The notes under the pieces are model-generated. The model was given only the letters and a program-made list of their open reading frames with translations, was not told where the DNA came from and did no database searches. Made by a program: the position numbers and the translations under genes. Source: DASRQK01 sp964401685 (GTDB lineage Bacteria > Bacteroidota > Bacteroidia > Sphingobacteriales > Sphingobacteriaceae). Taken from it: 64,000 nucleotides of DNA. The stretch is taken from contig CAYNZH010000005.1 in NCBI GenBank assembly GCA_964401685.1, positions 21,677-85,676 of the forward strand, given 5' to 3'. Below are positions 16,910 to 25,753 of the stretch, one piece after another. Position 1 is the stretch's first letter; each line of letters opens with the position of its first letter.

Positions 16910-17803
16910 TTATTGATGGGAGGTTTGCTTAAATCCCGGCTCAATCGTGAAATCATATTGGTGCAAAATCTCACCTTCCAGGGTAGTCACCTCAAGTGTG
17001 TATTGGCCTTCGTAAACCTTAAAGGCCCCCAGATGCCATTCTGGTTGTAGCAGGCGATAATAGAACAAATTCCGATGATCCTGGCTGCTGCTCATAACCT
17101 TGACAATTACCATATAATCCCTGTCACGCAGAAACTCTGGAACTACGTATTCATAGTGATATTCATCCTTTTTTTCAGGATTTTCCTCCACAAATCTCAC
17201 TGCACTATAAAAAGCAACACGCTGATAGTTTTCCACATTCTGATCGAGAATGGGGGTAATGAAATTCAGCTGATCGTCATTCGCCTCCTCATCAAATAAA
17301 AAGATAAGGCTCAGGTACTTGAGCCCCGTGATCTTCGGAACGGGAACCATCGTGTGGTAAAGGGTCTGCCCCTTCTGATTTTCTTTAATATCATAATACC
17401 ACATGCCTGCTGGCGTTTTCCGTGAATATACAGGAAGAAGTTGGCCGGATCTTGCAGCGCGCCCTCTCGCCGAGTCTCTTTCGATAACGGCCAATAGGCC
17501 AAATGGCAGGTTCTCGCCATTTCTAAATAACACCTTATGCGATTTCGGCTTATAATCAAGGAAACGCAGATTTTTTTTCTGTGAAGAGGTGAGTTTGTCT
17601 AAATTGAGCGGGGGCTTCCCATCTATCCACCAAGTATCTTTATGAAAATCGCTACCCAGGTACACCGACAGTTTTTCGTCAATGTTTACGAAATAATCAT
17701 CTCCCTGCACCATATATCCGGGTTGGCTTACCTGGAAACTGCGGCATCCTCCCAGTAAGACAAAGGCAGTTACGACGGTCAATATTTGTGCGGCCCGAAT
17801 CAT
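16910..17803 (-). CDS. Unrecognised lipoprotein
   Basis: A 297-residue protein from ATG 17803; an in-frame ATG at 17815 adds MQEI. The signal is a lipobox (VLLGGC). The mature part is beta-rich with many aromatic residues, for example 'MWYYDIKEN', 'VYEGQYTLEVTTLEGEILHQ' and 'PEWHLGAFKVYEGQY', suggesting an immunoglobulin-like C-terminal domain. I do not recognise the family. It is divergent from the AraC-methyltransferase gene, with less than 70 bases between the chosen starts. Confidence 0.7.
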   Translation of the reverse strand: MIRAAQILTVVTAFVLLGGCRSFQVSQPGYMVQGDDYFVNIDEKLSVYLGSDFHKDTWWIDGKPPLNLDKLTSSQKKNLRFLDYKPKSHKVLFRNGENLPFGLLAVIERDSARGRAARSGQLLPVYSRKTPAGMWYYDIKENQKGQTLYHTMVPVPKITGLKYLSLIFLFDEEANDDQLNFITPILDQNVENYQRVAFYSAVRFVEENPEKKDEYHYEYVVPEFLRDRDYMVIVKVMSSSQDHRNLFYYRLLQPEWHLGAFKVYEGQYTLEVTTLEGEILHQYDFTIEPGFKQTSHQ

Positions 17804-17854
17804 AATTTCCTGCAATATAGCAATTTTCGGATTTTTTTATCCAAAAATGCTGAG

Positions 17855-17862
17855 TATTTTTG
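17855..17862 (+). promoter_or_regulatory. -7 box TATTTTTG before the AraC-methyltransferase gene
   Basis: An exact TAnnTTTG match ending 8 bases before ATG 17871. It lies downstream of an earlier in-frame ATG (17847), so it favours 17871 as the real start with almost no leader. Confidence 0.45.
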
Positions 17863-17870
17863 AAGCATTC

Positions 17871-18725
17871 ATGGAAGAAAATGGAAATTTATATCATTTT
17901 ACAGTAGTCGAGTCATCGATCAACTATCTTGTAACCCATTTTGTGAGGCAGCCGAGCCTAGAAGAAGTTGCTGCGCATGTTCACCTCAGTCCTTATCATT
18001 TTCAACGCATTTTCCGGGAATGGGCGGGCATTAGTCCGAAGAAATTCGTGCAATTCCTGTCTGTGGCGCACGCGAAGGAAATTTTGGCCAATAAGAAGGA
18101 ATTGACGCTCTTTGATGCAGCGGACAGCCTGGGGCTTTCTAGTACCAGCCGACTGCATGAACTTTTTATCAAGCTTGAGGGTATGAGCCCGGCTTCATTC
18201 AAAAGGGGAGGAAAGAACCTGCTCATCAGCTTCCAATTCAGTGAGAGTATTTTCGGGCCTATCCTTATCGGTGCGACGGACATAGGGATTTGCTACCTCA
18301 CTTTTGCGGAAAATAGAGAGCAAGCACTGGCTGAGCTGGCGGCTACTTTTCCCGGGGCTGAATTTCGGGAGCAAGCCTCCCCTTTTCACCAACAAGTGAA
18401 TGCATTTTTCCATAATGATTGGACGAATCTCCCCGCACTGAAATTACATCTCAAGGGGACTCCTTTTCAACTCAAAATCTGGGAATTACTTTTGAAGATT
18501 CCAATGGGAGGGTTGACAACGTACGGGCACCTCGCACTAAAAGCGGGGTCTCCGGGTGCCAGTCGTGCCGTTGGTACAGCGGTGGGCAGCAATCCCGTCT
18601 CTTTTCTTGTTCCCTGCCACCGTGTGATCCGGTCAAGCGGCGTGATCGGACAGTATCGCTGGGGTCAGGCACGAAAAATGGCTATGATCGGCTGGGAGGC
18701 AGCAAAAACGGCGCGTCAGGAATGA
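17871..18725 (+). CDS. AraC-type regulator fused to methylated-DNA-protein cysteine methyltransferase
   Basis: About 284 residues. The N-terminal AraC helix-turn-helix spans residues about 10-110 ('PSLEEVAAHVHLSPYHFQRIFREWAGISP'). An O6-alkylguanine methyltransferase domain follows, with the acceptor cysteine in 'VPCHRVIRSSGVIGQYRWG' and 'TTYGHLA' before it. The combination is Ada-like, but the N-terminal zinc/cysteine methyl-phosphotriester domain is absent, so how it would sense damage is unclear. It repairs alkylated guanine and perhaps regulates transcription. ATG 17847 is an alternative start. Its stop lies one base from the convergent ribH stop. Confidence 0.9.
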   Translation: MEENGNLYHFTVVESSINYLVTHFVRQPSLEEVAAHVHLSPYHFQRIFREWAGISPKKFVQFLSVAHAKEILANKKELTLFDAADSLGLSSTSRLHELFIKLEGMSPASFKRGGKNLLISFQFSESIFGPILIGATDIGICYLTFAENREQALAELAATFPGAEFREQASPFHQQVNAFFHNDWTNLPALKLHLKGTPFQLKIWELLLKIPMGGLTTYGHLALKAGSPGASRAVGTAVGSNPVSFLVPCHRVIRSSGVIGQYRWGQARKMAMIGWEAAKTARQE

Positions 18726-18726
18726 G

Positions 18727-19215
18727 TTAAACGGTCAAGGTCGCCATCTGGATAGCTGACACAGCAGCCTCTTCGCCCTTGTTGCCGTGTTTGCCTCCTG
18801 CTCTTTCTTCGGCCTGGGTGACATTGTCCGTGGTAAGAACACCAAAAATTACGGGCTTGCTGTGCTTCAGACCTACTTGGTAGAGCCCATTTGCAACAGC
18901 ATCGCAGATAAAATCGAAGTGTCTAGTCTCCCCCTGGATGACACAGCCAAGGCAGATGATGGCGTCAAAGCTGGGGTTGGCATGTAAAAGAAGGTGATCA
19001 GCCCCCGCAATCAGCTCATAACTACCAGGGACTTGAGCAATGTGAATGTCCTTTTCCGAGACACCGTTATGCAGCAGCGCGTTCACCGCACCGTCTAACA
19101 GTGCCCCTGTGATAGAAGCATTCCATTGTGAAACGACGATCCCAAACCTTTTACCCGCCGCCGGCCGGATCTCAATATGCTTGAAATCAGACAGGTTTTT
19201 GTGAGCCGTAGACAT
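18727..19215 (-). CDS. ribH: 6,7-dimethyl-8-ribityllumazine synthase
   Basis: A 162-residue lumazine synthase. Family motifs are 'RFGIVVSQWNASITGALLDGA', 'QVPGSYELIAGA', 'CLGCVIQGETRHFDFICDA' and 'FGVLTTDNVTQAEERAGGKHGNKGEEA'. It condenses 5-amino-6-ribitylaminouracil with dihydroxybutanone phosphate, the penultimate step to riboflavin. Its ATG overlaps the stop of the TPR gene by one base (TAATG), so translation is coupled. No other rib gene is in the window. Confidence 0.96.
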   Translation of the reverse strand: MSTAHKNLSDFKHIEIRPAAGKRFGIVVSQWNASITGALLDGAVNALLHNGVSEKDIHIAQVPGSYELIAGADHLLLHANPSFDAIICLGCVIQGETRHFDFICDAVANGLYQVGLKHSKPVIFGVLTTDNVTQAEERAGGKHGNKGEEAAVSAIQMATLTV

Positions 19216-19895
19216 TATAACCTTGCTTCTGCCCGAGCGATGTAGGCTTCAATATTTGTCGCCTCATGGCTGCCGGGATAGTCACTGCGAATTTTTTTAT
19301 ACGTCTCTGCTGCTTGCTTATAATCATTCTGCGCCTCGTAAACCAGACCTAATTTTTTCAGCATCAACGGCGAAGTGAAACTATTCGCATTTTTGTTTGC
19401 GGCATTTTTGTAGTAAGTAGCCGCTTTTTTATAATCGTTCAGTTCAGAGTAGGCGTCTCCTATCATTCCTATGACCAACGGATCAAGAACCTGACTGCCC
19501 GTCGAGCTGTATTTCTCCAGTGCTTGTATAGCATCCTGGAATTGGCCCTGTTGCAAATATAAACCACCCAGGTAGGCGTGCGCTACGTTGGCCGATTTTG
19601 TATTCGTATATTCTTCTGCAATTTCCTTGAAGCCAGGAAATGAACCATCGCCCTCGATAGCTCTTTGAACCGAGTCCAGGGAAGCATAGACCTGCGCCCT
19701 GTAAATTTGTTCTTCCGCAGTTTTTGCTCGAGGCTCGAGGTATAATTGCTGATAACCAATGTATAGCAAAATTAACACGATGATACCACCACCGATGAAA
19801 ACCAAGCTTTTTTGATTTTCCACGATAAAATTCCCTTTCTTGTTCCCTGAAGAAGAAGGGTTTCCGTCCGTATTTCTTTTATTCTGATTTGACAT
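19215..19895 (-). CDS. Membrane-anchored tetratricopeptide repeat protein
   Basis: A 226-residue protein from ATG 19895. A hydrophilic Asn/Gly/Ser-rich head is followed by one transmembrane helix (LVFIGGGIIVLILLYIGYQQL) and then three to four TPR units ending in 'AYIARAEARL'. The layout matches the YfgM/TPR_21-type proteins next to ribH in many Bacteroidota. YfgM-like proteins act in periplasmic chaperone networks at the Sec translocon; that role is inferred. A promoter with an exact -7 box lies at 19918-19925. Confidence 0.83.
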   Translation of the reverse strand: MSNQNKRNTDGNPSSSGNKKGNFIVENQKSLVFIGGGIIVLILLYIGYQQLYLEPRAKTAEEQIYRAQVYASLDSVQRAIEGDGSFPGFKEIAEEYTNTKSANVAHAYLGGLYLQQGQFQDAIQALEKYSSTGSQVLDPLVIGMIGDAYSELNDYKKAATYYKNAANKNANSFTSPLMLKKLGLVYEAQNDYKQAAETYKKIRSDYPGSHEATNIEAYIARAEARL

Positions 19896-19917
19896 GTCCT
19901 GTTTAAAATTCGGATTG

Positions 19918-19948
19918 CAAAAATACACTTTTACTGATGATATACAAG
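19918..19948 (-). promoter_or_regulatory. Promoter of the TPR-ribH operon
   Basis: On the minus strand, CTTG (19948-19945), a 19-base spacer and the exact -7 box TATTTTTG (19925-19918), about 22 bases before the start codon. Confidence 0.65.
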
Positions 19949-19980
19949 ACTTTCCAAACAATAAATTGAAAATCCTGTTT

Positions 19981-20928
19981 TTAAGGCCGATATTGACTGC
20001 CTTGAATGGCATTTCGCCTTTCCAGCTCCCGATCAATATAGGTTTGAATAGCCGATTTCCCCTTTCCCCAATTGGGTGCTATAAGTAGCTCCTGATCAGC
20101 GAGTCCAAACAGGCGCTGTATCACGATGTCGGGCCTGAGCAGAGGCACAAATTTGCACAAAAAGTCGGTGTATTCCTCCAAGGAAAACACTTTAAATGGT
20201 TCTCTCTTGTATTGCACGCCCATAATCGAGCCTTCAACGATATGCAGGTGATGCAGCTTCACAAACTTTATCTGCGGAAATCGGTTGATTTCGTCTGCAT
20301 ATTTGAGCATCATTTCCTCCGATTCCCAGGGAAATCCAAAAATTGTGTGCACACAGATGTCCAAGGGACTGTTCTGAACCAGATTCAATGCTTTCTCCAA
20401 TTCTTCATGGCTACAACCCCGGTTTATTTTGTCCAGGGTCGCATTGTAAATCGATTCCATGCCCATTTCGAGATCGACATCGTACCGGTCTGAGTAGCTC
20501 TCCAACAGGGCAACCTTTTCAAAATCAATACAATCAGGTCGAGTTCCCACTGAAAGTCCTACGACGTTGTCCGGAACGACACTTAGCGCCTCATCATAGA
20601 GTTCTTTAAGGAAGTGCGCTGGTGCATAAGTATTTGTGTTGGGTTGAAAATAGATAATGAACTTTTCAGCTCCATACCCGTTGATTGCTCTTTGAATCCC
20701 TTCATGAACCTGCTCGGCGATGCTTGGCAGTTTTCGCGCCGAGTCGGGGGTGAAGGAATCTACATTACAATAGGAACAACCTCCGTATCCCTTACTTCCA
20801 TCTCGGTTGGGGCAGGTAAAATGCCCGTCCACGATCACTTTAAAAACCCTTTTCCCGTGATACTTTTTTTTCAAAAATGCACCGTAATGATTGTAAGGCT
20901 TCTGTCCAATATCTAATAGGGTTCCCAT
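19981..20928 (-). CDS. TIGR01212-type radical SAM protein (YhcC-like)
   Basis: A 315-residue protein from ATG 20928. The iron-sulfur/SAM motif reads 'TCPNRDGSKGYGGCSYCN', the spaced cysteine pattern of the YhcC/TIGR01212 group. Other family signatures are 'IYFQPNTNTYAP', 'VGLSVGTRPDCI' and 'VHTIFGFPWE'. It should bind a 4Fe-4S cluster and generate a 5'-deoxyadenosyl radical; the physiological substrate is not established. A -7 box TATCTTTG is at 20946-20953. Confidence 0.9.
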   Translation of the reverse strand: MGTLLDIGQKPYNHYGAFLKKKYHGKRVFKVIVDGHFTCPNRDGSKGYGGCSYCNVDSFTPDSARKLPSIAEQVHEGIQRAINGYGAEKFIIYFQPNTNTYAPAHFLKELYDEALSVVPDNVVGLSVGTRPDCIDFEKVALLESYSDRYDVDLEMGMESIYNATLDKINRGCSHEELEKALNLVQNSPLDICVHTIFGFPWESEEMMLKYADEINRFPQIKFVKLHHLHIVEGSIMGVQYKREPFKVFSLEEYTDFLCKFVPLLRPDIVIQRLFGLADQELLIAPNWGKGKSAIQTYIDRELERRNAIQGSQYRP

Positions 20929-20945
20929 ATGTCTGATTTTCTGCA

Positions 20946-20953
20946 CAAAGATA
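20946..20953 (-). promoter_or_regulatory. -7 box TATCTTTG of the radical SAM gene
   Basis: An exact TAnnTTTG match on the minus strand, 17 bases before ATG 20928. No clear -33 box. Confidence 0.5.
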
Positions 20954-21117
20954 CAAATCTGCCTGACTGAATCGGAAATTTTGTCATCATCTTTGGTGAG
21001 TATGACTTAAAAATGGGATTTATTTGTATTTTTACCGTGATTTTTTAGCCTGGAGTGAGGGCGGTATATTTTTTGCTCCTTCCAGTTTAGGATAAAACGT
21101 AGAATTTTTAAAATATT

Positions 21118-21807
21118 ATGATAGGATACTGGATTATTTTTGGTGGGATCATGCTGGTGAGCATGTTGGTGCAGGGGCGATTTAAATCTAAATTTAAGAA
21201 ATACTCGGAGACCCCGCTACTAGGGGGGATGACCGGCAGAGATGTCGCACAGAAGATGTTGAATGACAACGGCATCTATGATGTTCAGATCGTTTCCGTT
21301 CAGGGACGTTTGAGTGACCATTACAATCCCGCAAACAGGACGGTCAACCTGAGTCCGGAGGTGTACGGTGGACGGAGTATTGCGGCCGCTGCGGTTGCGG
21401 CTCACGAATGTGGACACGCTATTCAGCATGCAAGAGCATATTCATGGTTGCAATTCCGCTCAGCTATGGTGCCGATCGTAAGCATTGCATCAAATTTGGT
21501 GCAATGGGTGCTGCTAATAGGTGTGTTGATGTTTGCGTATAGCAACAACCCAACCCTTTTGGCCATAGGCGTAGCAGCACTTGCGATCACAACGACCTTT
21601 GCATTCGTCACTTTGCCTGTGGAGTTTGATGCCTCTAAGCGTGCTTTGGCTTGGTTGGATAACAGCGGTGTAACTCACAATAGCAAGGAACACGCAGGGG
21701 CGAAAGATGCGTTATGGTGGGCAGCAATGACCTATGTTGTAGCGGCTTTGTCTTCCCTGGCGATGCTTCTTTATTATGCGAGCCTACTTTTGGGCCGTCG
21801 CGACTAA
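21118..21807 (+). CDS. Neutral zinc metallopeptidase, YugP family
   Basis: A 229-residue integral membrane protein. The zinc motif HECGH is in 'AVAAHECGHAIQHARAY' (about residues 97-101). Several hydrophobic helices surround it, and 'LPVEFDASKRALAWLDNSG' is a family hallmark. YugP-like proteins are predicted membrane proteases of unknown substrate. ffh follows after 15 bases, giving a likely two- or three-gene operon. Confidence 0.88.
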   Translation: MIGYWIIFGGIMLVSMLVQGRFKSKFKKYSETPLLGGMTGRDVAQKMLNDNGIYDVQIVSVQGRLSDHYNPANRTVNLSPEVYGGRSIAAAAVAAHECGHAIQHARAYSWLQFRSAMVPIVSIASNLVQWVLLIGVLMFAYSNNPTLLAIGVAALAITTTFAFVTLPVEFDASKRALAWLDNSGVTHNSKEHAGAKDALWWAAMTYVVAALSSLAMLLYYASLLLGRRD

Positions 21808-21822
21808 TTTTTTATTGCAATT

Positions 21823-23163
21823 ATGTTTCAGAATTTACAAGATAAGTTAGATAGAGCATTTAAGGTTCTCAAAGGACAGGGAAATATTACGGAAATCAAC
21901 GTGGCCGAAACCATGAAGGAAATCCGTAAGGCTCTTCTGGATGCCGACGTCAATTATAAGACAGCGAAAGCGTTTACCGATGAAGTCAAGCAACTGGCGC
22001 TGGGGCAGAACGTGTTGACAAGTATTTCCCCCGGTCAATTGCTGACCAAGATCATGAACGATCAGCTGACCGAACTGATGGGGGGCCAGGTAGATGAATT
22101 GGATCTCTCTCAACAACCCACGGTGATCCTGATCGCAGGACTGAATGGTGCGGGAAAAACGACATTTACGGGAAAGCTCGCGAAGTATCTGAAAGACCAA
22201 AAGGGTAAGAAACCACTTTTGGTGGCGGGGGACGTGCATCGCCCAGCAGCGATTGACCAGCTTCAGGTATTGGCCGAACAAGTCGGCGTGCCGGTTTATG
22301 CGGATACTACGTCGAAAGATCCGGTGGCCATTGCTAAAGCCGGTGTCGAGCAGGCGAAAAAGAACGGGAACCACGTCGTGATCGTCGATACTGCCGGTCG
22401 ACTCGCTATTGATGAAGCGCTCATGCAGGAAATCACAGCGGTCAAGGACGCCACACGTCCTCATGAGATCCTCTTTGTGGTCGACGCGATGACAGGTCAG
22501 GACGCAGTCAATACGGCGAAGGCTTTCAACGATAGACTGGATTTTACGGGGGTAGTTCTGACCAAGTTGGATGGCGACACCCGAGGCGGTGCAGCCCTAT
22601 CCATCAAATCCGTGGTCAATAAGCCAATCAAATTTATAGGGACTGGGGAAAAAATGGATGCTTTGGATGTGTTTTATCCAGATCGTATGGCATCCAGGAT
22701 CCTGGGAATGGGGGATGTGGTATCCCTTGTTGAGCGTGCCCAGCAGCAATTTGATGAGAAAGAGGCTGAAGCGCTTCAAAAGAAAATCCGAAAAAATAAG
22801 TTTGATTTCAACGATTTTCGAACTCAGATCAAGCAAATCCAGAAAATGGGTAATATGAAGGATTTGATGGGGATGATACCCGGCGTTGGCAAAGCGATCA
22901 AGGATATTGAAATTGAGGACGATGCGTTCAAACCCATCGAGGCAATAATCGATTCGATGACGCCGTACGAGCGGGAGAACCCCGAGATTATAGATCAACG
23001 CCGTCGGGCGCGAATAGCGAAGGGCTCGGGTACCGAGCTGGTTGAGGTAAATCGCTTGATGAAGCAGTTTGGCGATATGAAAAAGGTAATGAAACAAATG
23101 TCTAATCCCGCTGCAATGGCGAAAATGATGCGTGGAATGCCAAAAATGCCGATGGGCAAGTAA
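21823..23163 (+). CDS. ffh: Signal recognition particle protein Ffh
   Basis: A 446-residue SRP GTPase. An N-terminal helical bundle is followed by the G domain, with P-loop 'GLNGAGKTTFTGKLA' near residue 107, 'DTAGRLAIDEALM', and 'TKLDGDTRGGAALS'. The methionine-rich M domain ends in 'MMRGMPKMPMGK'. With 4.5S RNA it carries ribosomes making membrane and secreted proteins to FtsY. No SRP RNA gene was found nearby. Confidence 0.97.
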   Translation: MFQNLQDKLDRAFKVLKGQGNITEINVAETMKEIRKALLDADVNYKTAKAFTDEVKQLALGQNVLTSISPGQLLTKIMNDQLTELMGGQVDELDLSQQPTVILIAGLNGAGKTTFTGKLAKYLKDQKGKKPLLVAGDVHRPAAIDQLQVLAEQVGVPVYADTTSKDPVAIAKAGVEQAKKNGNHVVIVDTAGRLAIDEALMQEITAVKDATRPHEILFVVDAMTGQDAVNTAKAFNDRLDFTGVVLTKLDGDTRGGAALSIKSVVNKPIKFIGTGEKMDALDVFYPDRMASRILGMGDVVSLVERAQQQFDEKEAEALQKKIRKNKFDFNDFRTQIKQIQKMGNMKDLMGMIPGVGKAIKDIEIEDDAFKPIEAIIDSMTPYERENPEIIDQRRRARIAKGSGTELVEVNRLMKQFGDMKKVMKQMSNPAAMAKMMRGMPKMPMGK

Positions 23164-23187
23164 TCGCGTCTGAACTAGAATGACCCT

Positions 23188-24330
23188 ATGATAAACTTTG
23201 AGCTAAGTGAGGAGCAACGTATGATCCGGGACGCGGCGCGCTCCTTTGCGCAGACCGAATTGAAACCCGGCGTCATTGAACGGGACGAGAAACAGATTTT
23301 TCCCGGGGATGCCATCAAGAAGCTCGGCGAGCTAGGTTTCATGGGGATGATGGTCAGTCCAAAATACGGAGGAGCTGGCCTGGATGCGATTTCCTATGTA
23401 CTTGCGATGGAGGAGTTGTCCAAGATAGATGCTTCAACCTCGGTAGTTGTCTCCGTCAACAATTCCCTCGTATGCTTTGGCCTTGAGAAATACGGATCTG
23501 AGTATCAGAAAGAAAAATATTTGATCCCGCTGGCGAGCGGCTTGCAGATCGGGGCATTTTGCCTGTCAGAGCCGGAGGCTGGCTCCGATGCGACGTCACA
23601 GCAAACCACCGCCATTGATATGGGAGATTACTACCTGCTGAATGGCACAAAAAACTGGATCACTAGTGGCAATTCTGCGAGTACCTACATTGTGATTGCA
23701 CAGACCGACCCTGAGAAGAAGCACAGGGGGATCAATGCGTTTATCGTAGAACGGGGTATGGATGGATTCACCGTCGGACCCAAGGAAAACAAGATGGGGA
23801 TCCGAGGTTCAGATACGCATTCACTTATGTTTTCCGATGTCAAAGTACCTAAGGAAAATCGCATCGGTGACGATGGTTTTGGGTTTAAGTTTGCCATGCA
23901 AACGCTCGAGGGCGGACGAATCGGAATCGCATCGCAGGCTTTGGGTATCGCTGCAGGCGCTTTCGAACTATCGGTCGCCTACGCAAAGGAACGCAAGACG
24001 TTCGGTAAGCCAATCGGTCATCATCAGGCAATACAGTTTAAACTAGCTGACATGGCGACTGAGATTGACGCAGCCCGACTGTTGTGTTTGCGCGCAGCAT
24101 GGTTGAAGGACCAAGGCAAGCCCTTCACACAGGAAGCGGCAATGGCCAAGTTATTTGCGTCCGAAGTAGCCATGAGAACCACGACCGAGGCGGTTCAGAT
24201 CCACGGCGGCTATGGCTATGTCCGCGAATACCATGTGGAAAGGCTGATGCGTGATGCCAAGATCACTCAAATCTACGAAGGGACGTCCGAAATCCAAAGA
24301 ATGGTTATCGGTCGGGAAGCTCTTGGGTAG
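23188..24330 (+). CDS. Acyl-CoA dehydrogenase (short-chain type)
   Basis: A 380-residue flavoenzyme. Visible motifs include 'IGAFCLSEPEAGSDATSQQT', 'TKNWITSGNSAS', 'IQIHGGYGYVREY'-type sequence near the end, and the catalytic glutamate in 'IYEGTSEIQRMVIGRE'. It introduces a trans-2,3 double bond into acyl-CoA, passing electrons to electron-transfer flavoprotein. The length and active site resemble butyryl-/short-chain acyl-CoA dehydrogenases, but the chain length preference is not certain. It starts 24 bases after ffh. Confidence 0.93.
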   Translation: MINFELSEEQRMIRDAARSFAQTELKPGVIERDEKQIFPGDAIKKLGELGFMGMMVSPKYGGAGLDAISYVLAMEELSKIDASTSVVVSVNNSLVCFGLEKYGSEYQKEKYLIPLASGLQIGAFCLSEPEAGSDATSQQTTAIDMGDYYLLNGTKNWITSGNSASTYIVIAQTDPEKKHRGINAFIVERGMDGFTVGPKENKMGIRGSDTHSLMFSDVKVPKENRIGDDGFGFKFAMQTLEGGRIGIASQALGIAAGAFELSVAYAKERKTFGKPIGHHQAIQFKLADMATEIDAARLLCLRAAWLKDQGKPFTQEAAMAKLFASEVAMRTTTEAVQIHGGYGYVREYHVERLMRDAKITQIYEGTSEIQRMVIGREALG

Positions 24331-24358
24331 CAGTCGGGGCTTGATACCCGCTCACGCC

Positions 24359-24700
24359 CTAAAGTAGCAGTAAAAATTGGGGCAAATTATCCTCTCTTTC
24401 TAATTTTAGCTTTTTCTTGATCCAATATTTTCTGTTTGTAAGCACTTTTTTCCCACTTAGACACGGGAATTTTTTGAGATCTTCATCAGTGTAGCCCAAT
24501 TTGTAGAGTGCACATATCTTGAACTCCGTGTCATTGATAGAGGGAGCAAGGGATTTTAACTTTTCACCAAAATCGCTGAATACTCTTGTGAATTCTGTCG
24601 TAAATACTTCGAATTGTTTCTTTTTTATTAAATTGTGAAGGCGACGGATGTCTTTTCGATGGGCGATCTGCGCGATCCAAAAAAGCTTGATTGATTCCAT
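24359..24700 (-). CDS. Orphan LuxR-like helix-turn-helix output domain protein
   Basis: A 113-residue protein. It resembles only the C-terminal end of the Bacteroidota TPR-containing regulators: a 'FxxxFxxxLKxLxPxIxxxExxICAxxKLGYxxxDL' pattern, a recognition-helix region 'KVLTNRKYWIKKKLKL' and the typical tail 'REDNLPQFLLLL'. No TPRs, transmembrane helix or sensor domain precede it. It is more AT-rich than its neighbours. It may be a stand-alone DNA-binding protein or the remnant of a larger gene. It converges on the acyl-CoA dehydrogenase gene. Confidence 0.6.
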   Translation of the reverse strand: MESIKLFWIAQIAHRKDIRRLHNLIKKKQFEVFTTEFTRVFSDFGEKLKSLAPSINDTEFKICALYKLGYTDEDLKKFPCLSGKKVLTNRKYWIKKKLKLEREDNLPQFLLLL

Positions 24701-24837
24701 TAATTTTCGAATTATAGATTATTAAATAGGCAATAAAAGGCGCAAATAAGTTGCAATCGTGTCAGACTTGCATAAAAGTCAACGCAATATCGTGAAAATG
24801 CACGATTTAAAAAAATTTATTTCTAAAATTATTGTTT

Positions 24838-25485
24838 TTATTTTTCCGCGATGTGCTGAGAATAATACTTACAGAAGTTTGTCAGCGGACATATGCTGCA
24901 CTTGGGAGTGCGCGCCACACAGATGTAACGCCCGTGTAGGATCAGCCAATGGTGAGCCACAGCCAAGGTGTTTTCAGGAAGATACTTTGTAAGCTGCTTC
25001 TCTACGGCTAAAGGAGTTTTCGCATTGGTGGTGAGTCCGATTCGATTCGCCACTCTAAACACATGGGTGTCAACGGCTATGGCCGGAATTTGAAAGATCA
25101 CAGAGGCAATGACATTGGCTGTCTTGCGGCCCACTCCGGGGAGCTTCTGCAGTTCCTCAACTGTGTTCGGAATAATCCCGTTAAATTCGGTCAGCAGCAT
25201 CTGAGCCATGCCAAGCAAGTGCTTCGCTTTGTTGTTTGGATAACTGATACTTTTAATGTATTCGAAAATTTCATCTTGGGTGCTTTCGGCAAGAGCCTGT
25301 GCGTCGGGGAAACGCGCAAACAAAGCAGGGGTAACCATGTTGACACGTTTATCGGTACATTGTGCAGAGAGGATTACAGCAACAAGGAGTTGAAAAGGAT
25401 TTTCATAATACAATTCAGTTTGAGCCTCGGGCTGGTGTGTGGAAAAGTAGTCTACAAACGCTTTATAACGATCTGCTTTCCGCAT
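24838..25485 (-). CDS. nth: Endonuclease III
   Basis: A 215-residue base-excision-repair glycosylase/AP lyase. The helix-hairpin-helix and catalytic lysine are in 'LQKLPGVGRKTANV', the catalytic aspartate in 'AVDTHVFRVANR', and the 4Fe-4S cluster cysteines follow the C-x6-C-x2-C-x5-C spacing in 'CVARTPKCSICPLTNFC'. It removes oxidised pyrimidines. A small open frame starts upstream on the same strand and ends 13 bases before it. Confidence 0.96.
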   Translation of the reverse strand: MRKADRYKAFVDYFSTHQPEAQTELYYENPFQLLVAVILSAQCTDKRVNMVTPALFARFPDAQALAESTQDEIFEYIKSISYPNNKAKHLLGMAQMLLTEFNGIIPNTVEELQKLPGVGRKTANVIASVIFQIPAIAVDTHVFRVANRIGLTTNAKTPLAVEKQLTKYLPENTLAVAHHWLILHGRYICVARTPKCSICPLTNFCKYYSQHIAEK

Positions 25486-25498
25486 ATGAAAACGTCCT

Positions 25499-25693
25499 CT
25501 ACCTCGTACTTTTTGAATTGTACATAATAAAAGCGATACTCTCCTGGCCAGGGCGCTCTAAAATTGCATCCAACTCTGGTTTCACTTGCCTGTAAAACGC
25601 ATCGCTTTCTAACTGTTCGCAAGCGAAATCTGCGAAAAAAAACGGGCCTTGGTCATCGTCAACGGAAATTTCATTAGTAAAATTTTCTATCAT
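25499..25693 (-). CDS. Small acidic protein of unknown function
   Basis: A 64-residue acidic, soluble protein with an aromatic patch ('GPFFFADFACEQLESDAFYRQ'). It lies 13 bases upstream of nth on the same strand and may be co-transcribed. I do not recognise it. The spacing and sensible composition favour a real gene; the short length keeps confidence moderate. Confidence 0.5.
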   Translation of the reverse strand: MIENFTNEISVDDDQGPFFFADFACEQLESDAFYRQVKPELDAILERPGQESIAFIMYNSKSTR

Positions 25694-25753
25694 ATATAGT
25701 ATTTTGATTAAACCTTCTAATTAATAACGTCACCTTTAATAGAATCGTATAAG

